Source of the DNA: Treponema sp. | Lineage (GTDB): Bacteria; Spirochaetota; Spirochaetia; Treponematales; Treponemataceae | Length of the DNA: 49,368 nt | Direction: 5' to 3' | Assembly: GCA_022510925.1 (NCBI GenBank) | Contig: JAFLSO010000012.1 | Span: 1-49,368 of the forward strand | Shown here: one piece after another, positions 7,602-16,938 of the stretch | How the letters are laid out: each line of letters opens with the position of its first letter | Numbering within the stretch: the stretch's first letter is position 1 | Program-made: the position numbers and the translations under genes | The notes under the pieces: model-generated | The model's database searches: none | What the model saw: the letters and a program-made list of their open reading frames with translations, nothing else | What the model was told of the DNA's origin: nothing

Positions 7602-9488
7602 CTACTTAAGCTTGAAAGTTCCCAGCTCGTCAGCGATTACGGATATGTGCTTGGAGTTAGTGTCAGAGGAGTCCGACACCACGCTCATGGCAGTGGAAAT
7701 CTCACCCACGTTGCCGGTTATGGTCTGTATGCTTCCGCTGATGCTGCGGGTGGCCCGGGCCAGTCCCTCCATCTCATCCACCACCTGGCGCGCGCTCTCC
7801 AGCATCTCGGAGGAATCCTCCTTGACTTTGCCGGTAGTCTCGCTTATGGCTTTCATCGCCTGCAGCACCTGCTGGTTTCCGGTGTTCTGCTCCTCCATGG
7901 CGTTCATGACCACGGTCTCCTGGTTCTTCACGGTCTGGGCCAGATTATAGATGATGTCGAATTTTTTCTGGACCTCCGCTATGCTTGCCGAGACCTGCCG
8001 TATGGAGTCCGAGAGGCTTGCCAGGCTTGTCTTGATGTTCTTGCCCTGGCTTGACGACTGCTCCGCAAGCTTCCTTATCTCGTCCGCAACGACAGCGAAT
8101 CCTTTTCCTACCTCGCCTGCGTGCGCGGACTCTATGGCGGCGTTCATGGCAAGCAGGTTGGTCTGGCTCGCGATGGTCTGGATTATAGTGCTGGCCTCCA
8201 TAAGACCAGATGACTCTTTCATTATCTCCTCGGCCATGCTCACTGCGTTCTGAACGCTTCCGCGCCCCTCATCGGACGCCTCCGCCAGTGAGTTGACCTG
8301 CGCCGTGTTCTTCTGCAGAATCTGCGTCACGCTGCCTATGTTCGCCACCATCTGATCCACAGCGCTGGAGGACTGGTTCACGGCGTATGCCTGCGTGTCT
8401 ATGCTGGCGCTAAGCCCGTCTATGCGGCTCATGACCAGATTGACCGCGGCGGTGGCCTCCTCCACCACGGTGTTCTGCGTCTCCATCTCCTTGTTAACGG
8501 AGTCTATGTTCTTTGTAATCTGCGCCACGTTGGACTCGGCGGCGCCCAGGTTCTTGACCAGTGAATTCGCGGTGGCGGTGCTTGCTGTGGTGCTCTCCCT
8601 CATCTCCAGAAGCAGGGCGTTCATTGTGTCACGGAAAACGTTAACGTTGTTCACGAGCTCGCCAATCTCGCACCGGCAGAAAACCTTAAGCGTCTCCAGA
8701 TTGAAGTCACGCTTGGCAAGCTCCTCCGTGTGCTTCTGCACCTCCACTATACTTGAGCGTATCTCGCGCAGTGACAGGTACACGTTCAGGCAGCCGAATA
8801 TGCCCGCGATGAGCGCTATGGGAAGAATTTTCCTTACCAGAAGATACTTGGAGCCCAGGGCCAGGTTCCCCTCCACGGAAAGAACGCTCGCAATGAACAT
8901 GATTACGGAGCAGACCACGAAAAAAGTCACTATGACCATGCGCTGAGTGAAGCTCATCAGCTCGAATTTTCTCTCGTAGGGAAGAAAATAAAGCGTGCGC
9001 TCCACGCTCGCAAGGAAATTTATGAAGCCGAACAACGCGAAAAGAAAGCATGTTCCATAGAGGATGGACAACCATGCGAAAAGCCCCGTGCCGCCGTTGA
9101 ACGCCTGGTATGTGAAGCCCCTCTGATACTCCCTGAGCACCACAAGCAGGGCGAGCACGGTATAAATCACAACGACAAGCCCTATGTTCCCCTGCACCCA
9201 GAATTTAGAGATGACATTCATGCTCTTTATGTCTTTCTCGCTGCCGGTATATGTCCTAATCTTCTTAAGGTACCATAAGTACAATAGAGTGGGCAGTAAC
9301 AGGCAGGTGATGATGAAATACGTTATGAGGACAGGATCAGCTATTGTTTTAAGGTATTCGGCTGTGTTCACCGCTCCCACGAACATGGCGAAAGGTCCGA
9401 ACACAAGCATGGTGAACGAGTAAGTGAAAAGCAGGGAAACATAAGTCTTTACGTTGAATTTCTCATAAGGCTTAAAAGTTTTGTCCAT
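7602..9488 (-). CDS. methyl-accepting chemotaxis protein with multi-spanning membrane sensor
   Basis: A chemoreceptor that would control CheA kinase and flagellar switching. From the ATG at 9488 it has 628 residues. About six hydrophobic segments fill the first 240 residues, with no large periplasmic domain. A HAMP-like segment and a long methyl-accepting coiled coil follow, with the conserved hairpin tip containing [18 protein letters not shown] and [16 protein letters not shown]. The start is uncertain. ATG 9488 has GGGAG 11 bases upstream; ATG 9506 lies 4 bases after a TATAAT and would be leaderless; GTG 9539 lies upstream of that -10 box. A ligand cannot be inferred. No che genes are adjacent. 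Confidence 0.93.
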   Translation of the reverse strand: MDKTFKPYEKFNVKTYVSLLFTYSFTMLVFGPFAMFVGAVNTAEYLKTIADPVLITYFIITCLLLPTLLYLWYLKKIRTYTGSEKDIKSMNVISKFWVQGNIGLVVVIYTVLALLVVLREYQRGFTYQAFNGGTGLFAWLSILYGTCFLFALFGFINFLASVERTLYFLPYERKFELMSFTQRMVIVTFFVVCSVIMFIASVLSVEGNLALGSKYLLVRKILPIALIAGIFGCLNVYLSLREIRSSIVEVQKHTEELAKRDFNLETLKVFCRCEIGELVNNVNVFRDTMNALLLEMRESTTASTATANSLVKNLGAAESNVAQITKNIDSVNKEMETQNTVVEEATAAVNLVMSRIDGLSASIDTQAYAVNQSSSAVDQMVANIGSVTQILQKNTAQVNSLAEASDEGRGSVQNAVSMAEEIMKESSGLMEASTIIQTIASQTNLLAMNAAIESAHAGEVGKGFAVVADEIRKLAEQSSSQGKNIKTSLASLSDSIRQVSASIAEVQKKFDIIYNLAQTVKNQETVVMNAMEEQNTGNQQVLQAMKAISETTGKVKEDSSEMLESARQVVDEMEGLARATRSISGSIQTITGNVGEISTAMSVVSDSSDTNSKHISVIADELGTFKLK

Positions 9489-9510
9489 AGATTTGAAAAC
9501 TCCCATCTGA

Positions 9511-9516
9511 ATTATA
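9511..9516 (-). promoter_or_regulatory. -10 box of the chemotaxis receptor gene
   Basis: A perfect minus-strand TATAAT lies 22 bases before the ATG at 9488 and 4 bases before the ATG at 9506. No good -35 is seen at 17 bases. Its position argues against the GTG start at 9539. Confidence 0.5.
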
Positions 9517-9577
9517 CTTGGATACGCTAAATTTAGCACAGATAAGTCAAAAAGTCCACAATCAGAGGAGGCGAGGC

Positions 9578-10189
9578 CTAACCCCTGTGGTCGAAGTAGC
9601 CGGTGTTCTCCAGGTACTCGCGGCGGGTGCGCACCAAATCTATGAGCTCCTGGTACATGTTGTAGTCCACCTCAAGCGCTATGGGGAAAATAAAGTACTC
9701 CGTCTCGTCGCAGTAGCGCTCTATGAATTTCTCGTCTGTCACAAAGCCCAGCGAAATCATGTTGGATATTCTGTCCGCACATTTCAAAAGCTTGGCGCGG
9801 TAGCTTCCGTGGTCTATTATGGCGCGCAGGTACTCGTTCTTGTTCTGGCCGTCCGCCTTGGTCACCTCCAGAACAAGCTTAAGCACCTCATCGCCCTCAT
9901 CGTCCGCGGCGCGGATAAGCTCCATGTCGAACCCGGGGATGTCCTCCACCGTGTCATGGATGCAGCTGGCCTTAAGCAGTATGCTGTCTATGTAGCCGTA
10001 GTCTATGAGTATGCTCATGGTGTCCATCTGATGACGGAACATATTGCCACCAGCGCGCCGCCGCTTTCCTATGAGCCCGGTGGCAATCTGCATGTACGGC
10101 GCAAGGAATATGCTCTTAAGCTGAAGCATGTGCTCCTGGTCCATCTTGTCGGGCTTCTCCGTCGCCATATTGTACAGCTGTTTAGCCAT
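9578..10189 (-). CDS. SpoT/RelA-like HD-domain phosphohydrolase (small alarmone hydrolase type)
   Basis: A stand-alone HD-domain protein of 203 residues that resembles the hydrolase half of RelA/SpoT proteins. The metal ligands of that family can be placed: His53 (FRHQMDT), His78-Asp79 in [10 protein letters not shown] (compare HDTxED in SpoT) and Asp139 in KCADRISNM. No synthetase domain, TGS or ACT domain is present. It could remove pyrophosphate from (p)ppGpp or act on another nucleotide; the substrate is inferred. The start ATG at 10189 follows AAGGAGGT. It is preceded by its own extended -10 promoter and followed by the chemotaxis receptor on the same strand. Confidence 0.82.
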   Translation of the reverse strand: MAKQLYNMATEKPDKMDQEHMLQLKSIFLAPYMQIATGLIGKRRRAGGNMFRHQMDTMSILIDYGYIDSILLKASCIHDTVEDIPGFDMELIRAADDEGDEVLKLVLEVTKADGQNKNEYLRAIIDHGSYRAKLLKCADRISNMISLGFVTDEKFIERYCDETEYFIFPIALEVDYNMYQELIDLVRTRREYLENTGYFDHRG

Positions 10190-10218
10190 AAGCGTACCTC
10201 CTTATTTTGCTGGCAATA

Positions 10219-10227
10219 ATTCTAGCA
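10219..10227 (-). promoter_or_regulatory. extended -10 promoter of the HD hydrolase gene
   Basis: Minus-strand TGCTAGAAT, a TGn plus -10 arrangement, lies 30 bases before the start codon. The -35 region is poor, as extended -10 promoters allow. Confidence 0.55.
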
Positions 10228-10302
10228 CATGGCGGAGTTTTTTTCTACGAAAACAGACAAGATTTTGCGGCGAATCAGAATTAATCCTAAGGGCGGACAT
10301 TC

Positions 10303-10336
10303 AAAAAAACGCGGGGACCTACAGGCAGATTCCCGC
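10303..10336 (-). terminator. possible terminator downstream of valS
   Basis: Minus-strand GCGGG and CCCGC pair across a 16-base loop and are followed by seven T. The stem is short and the site is about 135 bases after the valS stop. The rest of the gap 10225-10469 shows no convincing gene. Confidence 0.45.
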
Positions 10337-10469
10337 CGGCACACAAGCCCCGTAACGCCGGGCACAGAGAGCTTTGTCTCCAGATCCAGCGCCTTTAAGA
10401 GACCTGTGAGCGGGCAGAAAGACGGAGAAGCGGCATACAAGTCTCATTCTCCCGCGCATTGCGCAGTCA

Positions 10470-13229
10470 TTAAAGCTCGCCCAGATACGCGCGGAGCTTC
10501 TCTATCCTGCGGCGGCTTTCCGCAAGGGAGTCACGCTCCGCCTGAACCACATCGGCGGGAGCATGCTCCGCGAAGCTTCCCGAAAGTTTTTTCTCGCTGC
10601 GCTGTATGCTCTGCTCCTCTGCGGCAATAGACTTCTCGAAGCGGGCCTTGAGCTGACCGCGGTTTATGCTCTCGTCCACCAGAAGGAACGCCTCGAATCC
10701 CGCGCCCACGGTGCCTATGGCCTGGGAGGGCTTTGCATCCACGAAGTCCACCCCGCTTATTCCCGCGAGCAGGCACACCATGTCGGACTTCTCGCGGATG
10801 ACCTCAGCGGCGCTTCCTTTTGTCACAAGGACCGCCAGGTGTATTTTGGCGGCTGGGTCTATGCCGCACTCCACGCGCAGGGCGCGCACGCCGCGGATTA
10901 ATTCCTTAAGCACGCCGAAGCGCTCCGTTATGGCGGCGCTCACACGGTCCCCGCGCGGCTCGGGATACATGGCGTTCACCAGAAGCCCGGTCCATATTTC
11001 GTTGCAGAGGATTTTCTGCTCGCCTGCGGCCGTCCTGTTGTCCATTATCTCCTTAAGCGGAAGCTTTGAGTAAATCTCCTCCGTAACGAACGGAATGTAC
11101 GGGTGAAGGAGCCTGAGGCTTTCCTCCAGAACGTTAAGCAGGACGCTGGCGGCCCTGTCCTTCTCCTTATCGTCGCCGTTCCTGAAACTCAGCTTGGTGG
11201 CCTCCACGTACCAGTCGCAGAAGTCGTTCCAAAAATACTCGTACACAGCGGAAGCGCCGTCGTTGTACCTGTAGCCCTCCAGGGCGGCGCGGGCATTACG
11301 CACGGCATTGTCCAGGCAGGAGTAAATCCATCTGTCAAGCTCGGTAAGGTCCGAGTCCGTGACAGGAACCAGCGTGCGTCCCTCCAAGTTCCCCAGTATG
11401 TAGCGGCTCGCGTTCCACACTTTGTTGCAGAAGCGGCTTCCCATCTTGAAGCTGTCCTTGTCCACAAGAACGTCCTGTCCCTGCGCGCACATATAGCCGA
11501 GCGTGAACTTAAGGGCGTCCGCGCCGTAAAGGTCTATTATCTCAAGCGGGTCTATTCCGTTGCCCAGCGACTTGGACATCTTGCGGCCCTGCTTGTCGCG
11601 CACCAGGCCGTGAATGTAGATGTCGCGGAAGGGCGCTTTTCCCATGAACTCAAGCCCCGCCATAATCATGCGGCTCACCCAGAAGAAGATTATGTCATAC
11701 GCCGTTACGAGCGCGGTGGTGGGATAGAACCTTTTCAAGTCCTCGGTGCCGTTCGGCCAGCCCAGCGTGCTGAACGGCCACAGCCATGAGCTGAACCACG
11801 TGTCAAGCACGTCTGGGTCCTGCTCCAGACTTTCCTTGGACGCGGAGCACTTGGGGCAGACATCGGGGTCAGTGCGGCTTACTATGGTCTCGCCGCAGCA
11901 CTGGCAGTACCACACCGGAATCCTGTGCCCCCACCACAGCTGGCGGCTTATGCACCAGTCGCGTATGTTTGTGAGCCAGTGCTCGTAAGTGCTCTCCCAT
12001 TTCCTGGGATAGAAGACCACCTCCCCGTCTCGCCATGCCGCAAGTGCCTTATCCGCCAAAGGCCGCATCCTCACGAACCACTGGTCGCTCAGGTAAGGCT
12101 CCACCACAGTGGAGCAGCGGTAGCAGTGGCCCACGGAGTGCGTGATTTTCTCCTCGCCCTTGAAAAGCCCCTGCGCCTCCAGGTCCGCTATTATAAGGGC
12201 GCGCGCTTTCTGGCATGTGAGGCCGCGGTATTTCTCGGGGCAGTTCTCGTTCAGCGTTCCGTCGGGATTAAGGATGTTTATCACTTCCAGATTATTCCTC
12301 TGTCCCACCTGCCAGTCGTTGGGGTCGTGGGCGGGCGTGATTTTCACCATGCCGGTTCCGAATTCTTTGTCCACGTAGGAGTCCGCTATCAGAGGTATGG
12401 TGCGGTCCGTGAGCGGAAGCCTGAGCCTTTTTCCCACGATGGATTTATACCGCTCGTCCTCAGGGTTTACGGCCACAGCGGTGTCTCCCAGAAGGGTCTC
12501 GGGGCGCGTCGTGGCGATTTCTATTTTAGTGGAGCCGTCAGGGGCAGGACCGTCCGCGTACTCGTACCAGATGTGGTACATGGCCCCGGCGGTGTCAGTG
12601 TGATCAACCTCATCGTCCGCAAGCGCAGTGCCGCACCTGGGGCACCAGTTCACCAGATAGTGTCCCTTATAAATGAGGCCCCTCTCATAAAGCGTAACGA
12701 ACACATCGCGCACCGCCTCGGAAAGCCCCTGGTCCATGGTGAACCTTTCCCTGTCCCAGTCAGTGGAGTTCCCCAGTTTTTTCTGCTGCCTTACGATTGT
12801 GGCGTGATGGTCGTCCTTAACCGCCCATGTCCTCTCCAGGAATTTCTCCCTGCCTATGTCCTTCCTGCTGAGCCCCTCTTTTTTAAGCGCACGCTCAACC
12901 ACATTCTGAGTGGCTATTCCCGCATGGTCAGTACCGGGCACCCACAGAGTGTCATCGCCCTTCATGCGGTGGTAGCGCACGGCTATGTCCTGAAGAGTGT
13001 TGTTAAGTCCGTGGCCCATGTGAAGGACGCCGGTCACGTTAGGCGGAGGGATGACCACAGTGTATTTAGCGGCGACGGAGCCGGCCGCGCCTTTATCCAG
13101 ATATGTCCTGTGAAGCGGCGAGCCTGTGTCGCTCGCAGGCTTAAAGCAGCCCTGCCTCTCCCACTCCGAGTAGATTCTGTCCTCAAAATCTTTCGGATTA
13201 TATGCCTTCTCCAAGTCAATCGCTTTCAT
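10470..13229 (-). CDS. valS: valyl-tRNA synthetase
   Basis: Charges tRNA-Val with valine and edits threonine, in the cytoplasm. The 919 residues are a normal length. Class I signatures are visible: PPPNVTGVLHMGHGLNNT (HIGH motif) near residue 60 and GRKMSKSLGNGIDP (KMSKS) in the second half. The CP1 editing domain lies between them, with Cys pairs in WCPRCG and CQCCGE that may bind zinc. The anticodon-binding domain and the C-terminal coiled coil (ARFEKSIAAEEQSIQRSEKK) typical of ValS follow. The start ATG at 13229 follows GGAG at 6 bases. It has its own promoter. Confidence 0.98.
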   Translation of the reverse strand: MKAIDLEKAYNPKDFEDRIYSEWERQGCFKPASDTGSPLHRTYLDKGAAGSVAAKYTVVIPPPNVTGVLHMGHGLNNTLQDIAVRYHRMKGDDTLWVPGTDHAGIATQNVVERALKKEGLSRKDIGREKFLERTWAVKDDHHATIVRQQKKLGNSTDWDRERFTMDQGLSEAVRDVFVTLYERGLIYKGHYLVNWCPRCGTALADDEVDHTDTAGAMYHIWYEYADGPAPDGSTKIEIATTRPETLLGDTAVAVNPEDERYKSIVGKRLRLPLTDRTIPLIADSYVDKEFGTGMVKITPAHDPNDWQVGQRNNLEVINILNPDGTLNENCPEKYRGLTCQKARALIIADLEAQGLFKGEEKITHSVGHCYRCSTVVEPYLSDQWFVRMRPLADKALAAWRDGEVVFYPRKWESTYEHWLTNIRDWCISRQLWWGHRIPVWYCQCCGETIVSRTDPDVCPKCSASKESLEQDPDVLDTWFSSWLWPFSTLGWPNGTEDLKRFYPTTALVTAYDIIFFWVSRMIMAGLEFMGKAPFRDIYIHGLVRDKQGRKMSKSLGNGIDPLEIIDLYGADALKFTLGYMCAQGQDVLVDKDSFKMGSRFCNKVWNASRYILGNLEGRTLVPVTDSDLTELDRWIYSCLDNAVRNARAALEGYRYNDGASAVYEYFWNDFCDWYVEATKLSFRNGDDKEKDRAASVLLNVLEESLRLLHPYIPFVTEEIYSKLPLKEIMDNRTAAGEQKILCNEIWTGLLVNAMYPEPRGDRVSAAITERFGVLKELIRGVRALRVECGIDPAAKIHLAVLVTKGSAAEVIREKSDMVCLLAGISGVDFVDAKPSQAIGTVGAGFEAFLLVDESINRGQLKARFEKSIAAEEQSIQRSEKKLSGSFAEHAPADVVQAERDSLAESRRRIEKLRAYLGEL

Positions 13230-13246
13230 AAAAAACTCCGAAAATA

Positions 13247-13259
13247 TAGCCTAGGGCTA
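13247..13259 (-). promoter_or_regulatory. small palindrome at the valS transcription start
   Basis: TAGCC-TAG-GGCTA is centred at the predicted start site near 13254. It could be an operator or the first hairpin of the transcript. The evidence is position and symmetry only. Confidence 0.3.
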
Positions 13260-13260
13260 G

Positions 13261-13289
13261 ATAATACAAAATTTCACCCGGTTTTTCCA
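13261..13289 (-). promoter_or_regulatory. valS promoter
   Basis: Minus-strand TGGAAA (13289-13284), 17 bases, TATTAT (13266-13261). The leader of about 25 nt includes the GGAG site, and no T-box-like leader fits in this space. Confidence 0.65.
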
Positions 13290-13352
13290 GTGGACTTTTT
13301 TTTAAGGGATGAAACTTTCTATGCGGGAAACATAATGCGCGCGAGGCGGAAT

Positions 13353-13760
13353 TCATTCCATGCCGCAAGGCGCGGGGCATGAATCGGCCACGTAGCGGGC
13401 GCGGCTCGTATCCGTCTCAAATACGTCTACCGCGTACAGGTATACTCTTCCGCCGTCTGCCAGCGCAGGTGACAAAGCCTTCATGCGGTTGAAGATGCGG
13501 CGCGCGATACGCTCCGCGCTGGGGTTCTGGGAGAACTCCTCTATGTCGTTAAGGTTCGTGTGGTCAAGCTCCCCGCACGCTTCTCTGAGCGCGGACTTAA
13601 GCTCGCCGAAATCAAGGAGCATGCCGCCCTCATCCAGCTCATTGCCGCGCGCATGGGCGTAGACTTTGTAATTGTGTCCGTGAAGGCTCTCGCACTTTCC
13701 GTGATAATCCTTTAAGAAATGGGCCGCGCTGAAACCGGCCTCCACACGAACCTCGAACAT
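13353..13760 (-). CDS. queD: 6-carboxy-5,6,7,8-tetrahydropterin synthase
   Basis: Converts dihydroneopterin triphosphate to 6-carboxytetrahydropterin in queuosine/7-deazaguanine synthesis. The 135 residues show the PTPS/QueD fold: zinc ligands His14 (FSAAHFL), His27 and His29 (LHGHNYKV), catalytic Cys23 in GKCESLHGH, and LDHTNLND in the middle. The Cys in CxxxHGH is typical of QueD. The last ten or so residues (CPAPCGME) are a non-conserved tail. The start ATG at 13760 follows AGGGGGT. It lies 40 bases after the flavoprotein gene and is probably in the lysA-flavoprotein-queD operon; no other que gene is present. Confidence 0.93.
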   Translation of the reverse strand: MFEVRVEAGFSAAHFLKDYHGKCESLHGHNYKVYAHARGNELDEGGMLLDFGELKSALREACGELDHTNLNDIEEFSQNPSAERIARRIFNRMKALSPALADGGRVYLYAVDVFETDTSRARYVADSCPAPCGME

Positions 13761-13800
13761 ATTGACCCCCTGGAACGATTTGCGCCGCCGAAGGCAGCCG

Positions 13801-15537
13801 TCATCCGCCTATGTACTCCAGCGCGGAATCCGCCGCTATCTTTCCGAACACGGCTATGTCCGCGACGGCGTTCCCTCCCAGACGGTTATCGCCGTGAACT
13901 CCGCCCGTGACCTCGCCCGCGGCATAAAGTCCGGGGACGGCGCTTCCGTCACCGCGGAGCACCTGTGCGGCGCTGTTTATTTTTATTCCGCCCATAGTGT
14001 GATGTATGGCGGGCTCTATCTCCACTGCGTAATAGGCTCCCTCTGAAAGCGGGCGTGCCATGTCCGCGCGTCCGAACGTGTCCGCCTTGAGGCCCGCCTG
14101 CGCCGCGTTGTAGTCGTCAAGCGTGGCGCCCAGAACGGAGGCGTCCATTCCGAGCCTGGCGGAGATATCCTCCACGGTTTTTCCTTCCGTAAGAAGCCCC
14201 GCCTTGGCATAGTCCTCTATGGCTTTAAGCGATTTCCTTACATCATCGTTGAAGAGAATGTACGCCCTCTTCTCTGGCAGCGCCAGTATTGCCCGGCTGG
14301 TAACGTCGCGTGTGTCAAGCTCATTCACGAATCTTTTTCCCTGATGGCTCACCATGATGGCGCCGTTACCGCGCACCGCCTCCGTAATCAGAAGTCCTTT
14401 TCCGGGCACCACGGAGGGATGGGTCTGAATCTCGTCCATGAGGCTCAGGGCCGCGCCGAATTTCTGAACCCACCCGAACGCGTCTCCAGTGGCTCCGGGA
14501 GTGTTAGTGGTGGGAAAATTCTCCAGGTCAGGCCTGTACTTTCCTATCATCTGAGGGTTGGCCCCGAATCCTCCGGTGGCGATTATAACGGCTTTGGCGC
14601 GTATGGTGTAGTCGCCCGCAAAGTCATGCACGCGCACACCGGCGGCCTTTCCGTTCTCCTCGATTATGTCGGTGACAGTGCTGTTAAGCCGGATCTCGGC
14701 ACCCGCTTTTTTAGCGGCCCCGTGCAGTTTGGGAACCAGGTGCCCTCCCACTGCCTGTCCGCCTGAGGGTCTGTGTGTCCGCCTGTTAGTGGAGCCTCCC
14801 ATTATGCCCACGTCGCTTAAATCAGCGCCCACAAGGTCGCCCTGAAGCCACTCCACGGTCCGAGCGGAATTCTCCACCAGCGTGCGGACCAGCGCCTCAT
14901 CGTTCTTATAATGGCCGCCGCGCATGGTGTCCTCAAAGAACTGCTCGTTGCTGTCCTTTATGCCCAGCCTTCTCTGCTCCGCCGTCTCGCTGGCGTTAAG
15001 GCCGCCCGTGGCAGAATTCGTGTTACCGCCCACAAAGCCCATTTTCTCAAGCACTATGACACCCGCGCCCCTGGAGGCGGCCTCGGTGGCTGCGGTGAGC
15101 CCCGCTCCTCCGGCACCTATTATGACTATGTCGGTCTCGCCGTCTGAGTATGCGGCGCGCCTGCGTGACTTTCCACGTGCAGAGCCAAGCGCGTTGTCCA
15201 GCGCCTCGAACATGGCGTTGCATGTGATGGTCGCCCCTGACACCACGTCTATGGCTCCAGTCACTCCGCCGTTCCTTATGAACTGATCGAGTATGGGACG
15301 CTCCACCGGCACTCCTATGCTCTCAGTCTCCTGCTCGCTGATAATACTGGCGTCAACTATTTTTCCGCCCTCCACCACCACGGAGACCTCTATGGGACCG
15401 TTGCGGCCCGCTCCAGTCCCGGTGAAAACTCCGTCTCTCAGCGAGTTCCTCCTCAGGGCCGCGCAGCCCGCCGCAATCGCAGCGGCACTGGCCACCACAA
15501 AAAGCGCAGTGGAAAAAATCATCCTTGTCTGTTTCAT
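13801..15537 (-). CDS. flavinylated FAD-dependent reductase, exported lipoprotein (fumarate/urocanate reductase family)
   Basis: A 578-residue extracytoplasmic reductase. The N terminus is a membrane-targeting segment (9-24) ending AAGC with a lipobox Cys at 25. Residues 35-110 are an FMN-binding domain; DVVSGATIT at 97-105 is the motif where an ApbE transferase links FMN to Thr103. An FAD domain then starts with IVIIGAGGAGLTAA at 138-151 and continues through GKRFVNELDTRDVTSRA and HHTMGGI to GEVTGGVHGDNRLGGNA. The family uses FMNH2 to FAD transfer to reduce fumarate, urocanate or related enoates. The exact acceptor cannot be told. No cytochrome, quinol dehydrogenase or apbE gene is adjacent. 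ATG 15537 follows AAGGAG, 36 bases after lysA. Confidence 0.9.
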   Translation of the reverse strand: MKQTRMIFSTALFVVASAAAIAAGCAALRRNSLRDGVFTGTGAGRNGPIEVSVVVEGGKIVDASIISEQETESIGVPVERPILDQFIRNGGVTGAIDVVSGATITCNAMFEALDNALGSARGKSRRRAAYSDGETDIVIIGAGGAGLTAATEAASRGAGVIVLEKMGFVGGNTNSATGGLNASETAEQRRLGIKDSNEQFFEDTMRGGHYKNDEALVRTLVENSARTVEWLQGDLVGADLSDVGIMGGSTNRRTHRPSGGQAVGGHLVPKLHGAAKKAGAEIRLNSTVTDIIEENGKAAGVRVHDFAGDYTIRAKAVIIATGGFGANPQMIGKYRPDLENFPTTNTPGATGDAFGWVQKFGAALSLMDEIQTHPSVVPGKGLLITEAVRGNGAIMVSHQGKRFVNELDTRDVTSRAILALPEKRAYILFNDDVRKSLKAIEDYAKAGLLTEGKTVEDISARLGMDASVLGATLDDYNAAQAGLKADTFGRADMARPLSEGAYYAVEIEPAIHHTMGGIKINSAAQVLRGDGSAVPGLYAAGEVTGGVHGDNRLGGNAVADIAVFGKIAADSALEYIGG

Positions 15538-15573
15538 GCTAATGCTCCTTAAATGTCTGCCTGTATGAGAACG

Positions 15574-16842
15574 CTACGCCTTAAAATCGTCCAGTCCCGA
15601 AAAGTCAAGCGTGGCAAAGTAATCGTCCAAAGTCTCCCTGCGGCGTATCTGGACCACCGTGCCGTCAGGCCTCAGAAGAAGCTCTCCTGCGCGGAGCTTC
15701 CCGTTGTAATTGAAGCCCATCGCCCGGCCGTGTGCGCCCGCATCGTGTATTATGACCAAATCGCCGATGTCTATTTTGGGAAGAGGTCTCTGCACCGCGA
15801 ATTTATCGCAGTTCTCGCAGAGGCTGCCCGTGACGTCGTACACATAATCCTTGGGCGCGTTCTCTTTCCCGCTCACAGTAATCTCGTGGTACGCGCCGTA
15901 CATTCCGGGTCGCATAAGGTCGGCCATGCACGCGTCAAGCCCTATGTACTCGCGGTAGATATGCTTCTCGTGAATGGCGCGGCTCACAAGGTATCCGAAC
16001 GGGCCTGTAATCGGACGGCCGCACTCAAAGCATATCTCAAGCGGATCCAGCCCTGCGGGGACTATCATGCTGTCGTAGAGCTTTCTTATCTCGCGGGCCA
16101 CATAGCGCAAATCCACTTCCTTCTGTCCGGGCATGTAGGGGATTCCGACTCCTCCGCCCAAGTCCACGAATTCTATGCGGACGCCGGTCCTCTCCTTTAC
16201 CTCCAGCACCAGATCGAACACTATGCGGGCGGTGTCCACAAAAAAATCGGGATTAAGCTCGTTGGACGCGACCATTGTATGGAGCCCGAAATGGCTCACT
16301 CCCAGAGCGGCGCATTTCCTGTAGCCCTCAATCATCTGCTCCCGCGTAAGCCCGTACTTGGCCTCCTCAGGCTTTCCTATGATTGAGTTTCCGCCCTCTT
16401 TAAGCGGTCCCGGATTATACCTGAAGCACACGGTGCCGGGCAGGGTTCCCCCCAGCGCCTCGCGCGCGAAATCCACATGCGTTATGTCGTCGAAATTTAT
16501 CACCGCGCCAAGCCCCGCCGCATAAACGAATTCCTGTGCAGGAGTGTCGTTGCTGGTGAACATGATGCGCCTTCCGGTTATGCCGCTCCTCTCGCACAGG
16601 ATAAGCTCCGCCATGCTGGAGCAGTCGCCGCCACAGCCCTCGCTCTCCAGCACGCGCAGTATGTACGGATTGGGGCACGCCTTTACCGCGAAATACTCGG
16701 TGAATTTGGGGAAGATGCTGAACGCGTCCTTAAAGCGCCTCATGTTCTCGCGCATCGCCCTCTCATCATAGATGTAGAAAGGCGTGGGATATCTCTCTGC
16801 GAGCGCCTGAAGCTCGCCGTGGCTTAACGGAAATTCTCTCAT
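15574..16842 (-). CDS. lysA: diaminopimelate decarboxylase
   Basis: PLP enzyme releasing CO2 from meso-diaminopimelate to give lysine, the last step of lysine synthesis. It has 422 residues, alanine-racemase-like fold type III. PLP Lys54 sits in EYFAVKACPNP, the phosphate-binding loop in DLGGGVGIPY, and the substrate Cys-Glu in GSLCENCDKF. HDAGAHGRAMGFNYNG closes the active site. The CENCDKF form differs slightly from the usual CESGD, as in a divergent LysA branch; a carboxynorspermidine decarboxylase is less likely given the length. ATG 16842 has no Shine-Dalgarno and lies 6 bases after a -10 box, predicting a leaderless mRNA. It leads an operon with the flavoprotein and queD. Confidence 0.88.
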   Translation of the reverse strand: MREFPLSHGELQALAERYPTPFYIYDERAMRENMRRFKDAFSIFPKFTEYFAVKACPNPYILRVLESEGCGGDCSSMAELILCERSGITGRRIMFTSNDTPAQEFVYAAGLGAVINFDDITHVDFAREALGGTLPGTVCFRYNPGPLKEGGNSIIGKPEEAKYGLTREQMIEGYRKCAALGVSHFGLHTMVASNELNPDFFVDTARIVFDLVLEVKERTGVRIEFVDLGGGVGIPYMPGQKEVDLRYVAREIRKLYDSMIVPAGLDPLEICFECGRPITGPFGYLVSRAIHEKHIYREYIGLDACMADLMRPGMYGAYHEITVSGKENAPKDYVYDVTGSLCENCDKFAVQRPLPKIDIGDLVIIHDAGAHGRAMGFNYNGKLRAGELLLRPDGTVVQIRRRETLDDYFATLDFSGLDDFKA

Positions 16843-16848
16843 GGGAAG

Positions 16849-16877
16849 ATTATGCCATTTTTCCGCCTTAGTTTCAA
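16849..16877 (-). promoter_or_regulatory. lysA promoter, predicted leaderless
   Basis: Minus-strand TTGAAA (16877-16872), 17 bases, CATAAT (16854-16849, preceded by TGG), then 6 bases to the ATG. This is the same geometry and the same -35 as ilvB. No ribosome binding site is present. Confidence 0.65.
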
Positions 16878-16893
16878 CAAACCCGCGCGGCGC

Positions 16894-16922
16894 AAGACAA
16901 AACGCCCGAACTGCGGTACAAT
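16894..16922 (+). promoter_or_regulatory. promoter of the CYTH gene
   Basis: AAGACA at 16894-16899, 17 bases, TACAAT at 16917-16922. It is back to back with the lysA promoter in a 96-base divergent gap. The predicted leader is only about 10 nt with AGGGA in it. Confidence 0.5.
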
Positions 16923-16938
16923 CATTTTAGGGAATAAA

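Noticed and set aside
9489-9539. GTG start 51 bases upstream for the chemotaxis receptor
   Set aside because: A TATAAT lies between it and the next ATGs, so the transcript would start after the GTG.
10225-10469. Small plus-strand gene between the HD hydrolase and valS
   Set aside because: The open frame starting at 10229 has no ribosome binding site, no conserved features and runs into antisense valS.
11925-13382. 485-codon open frame on the plus strand
   Set aside because: It mirrors valS in an antisense frame and shows no domain; composition artefact.
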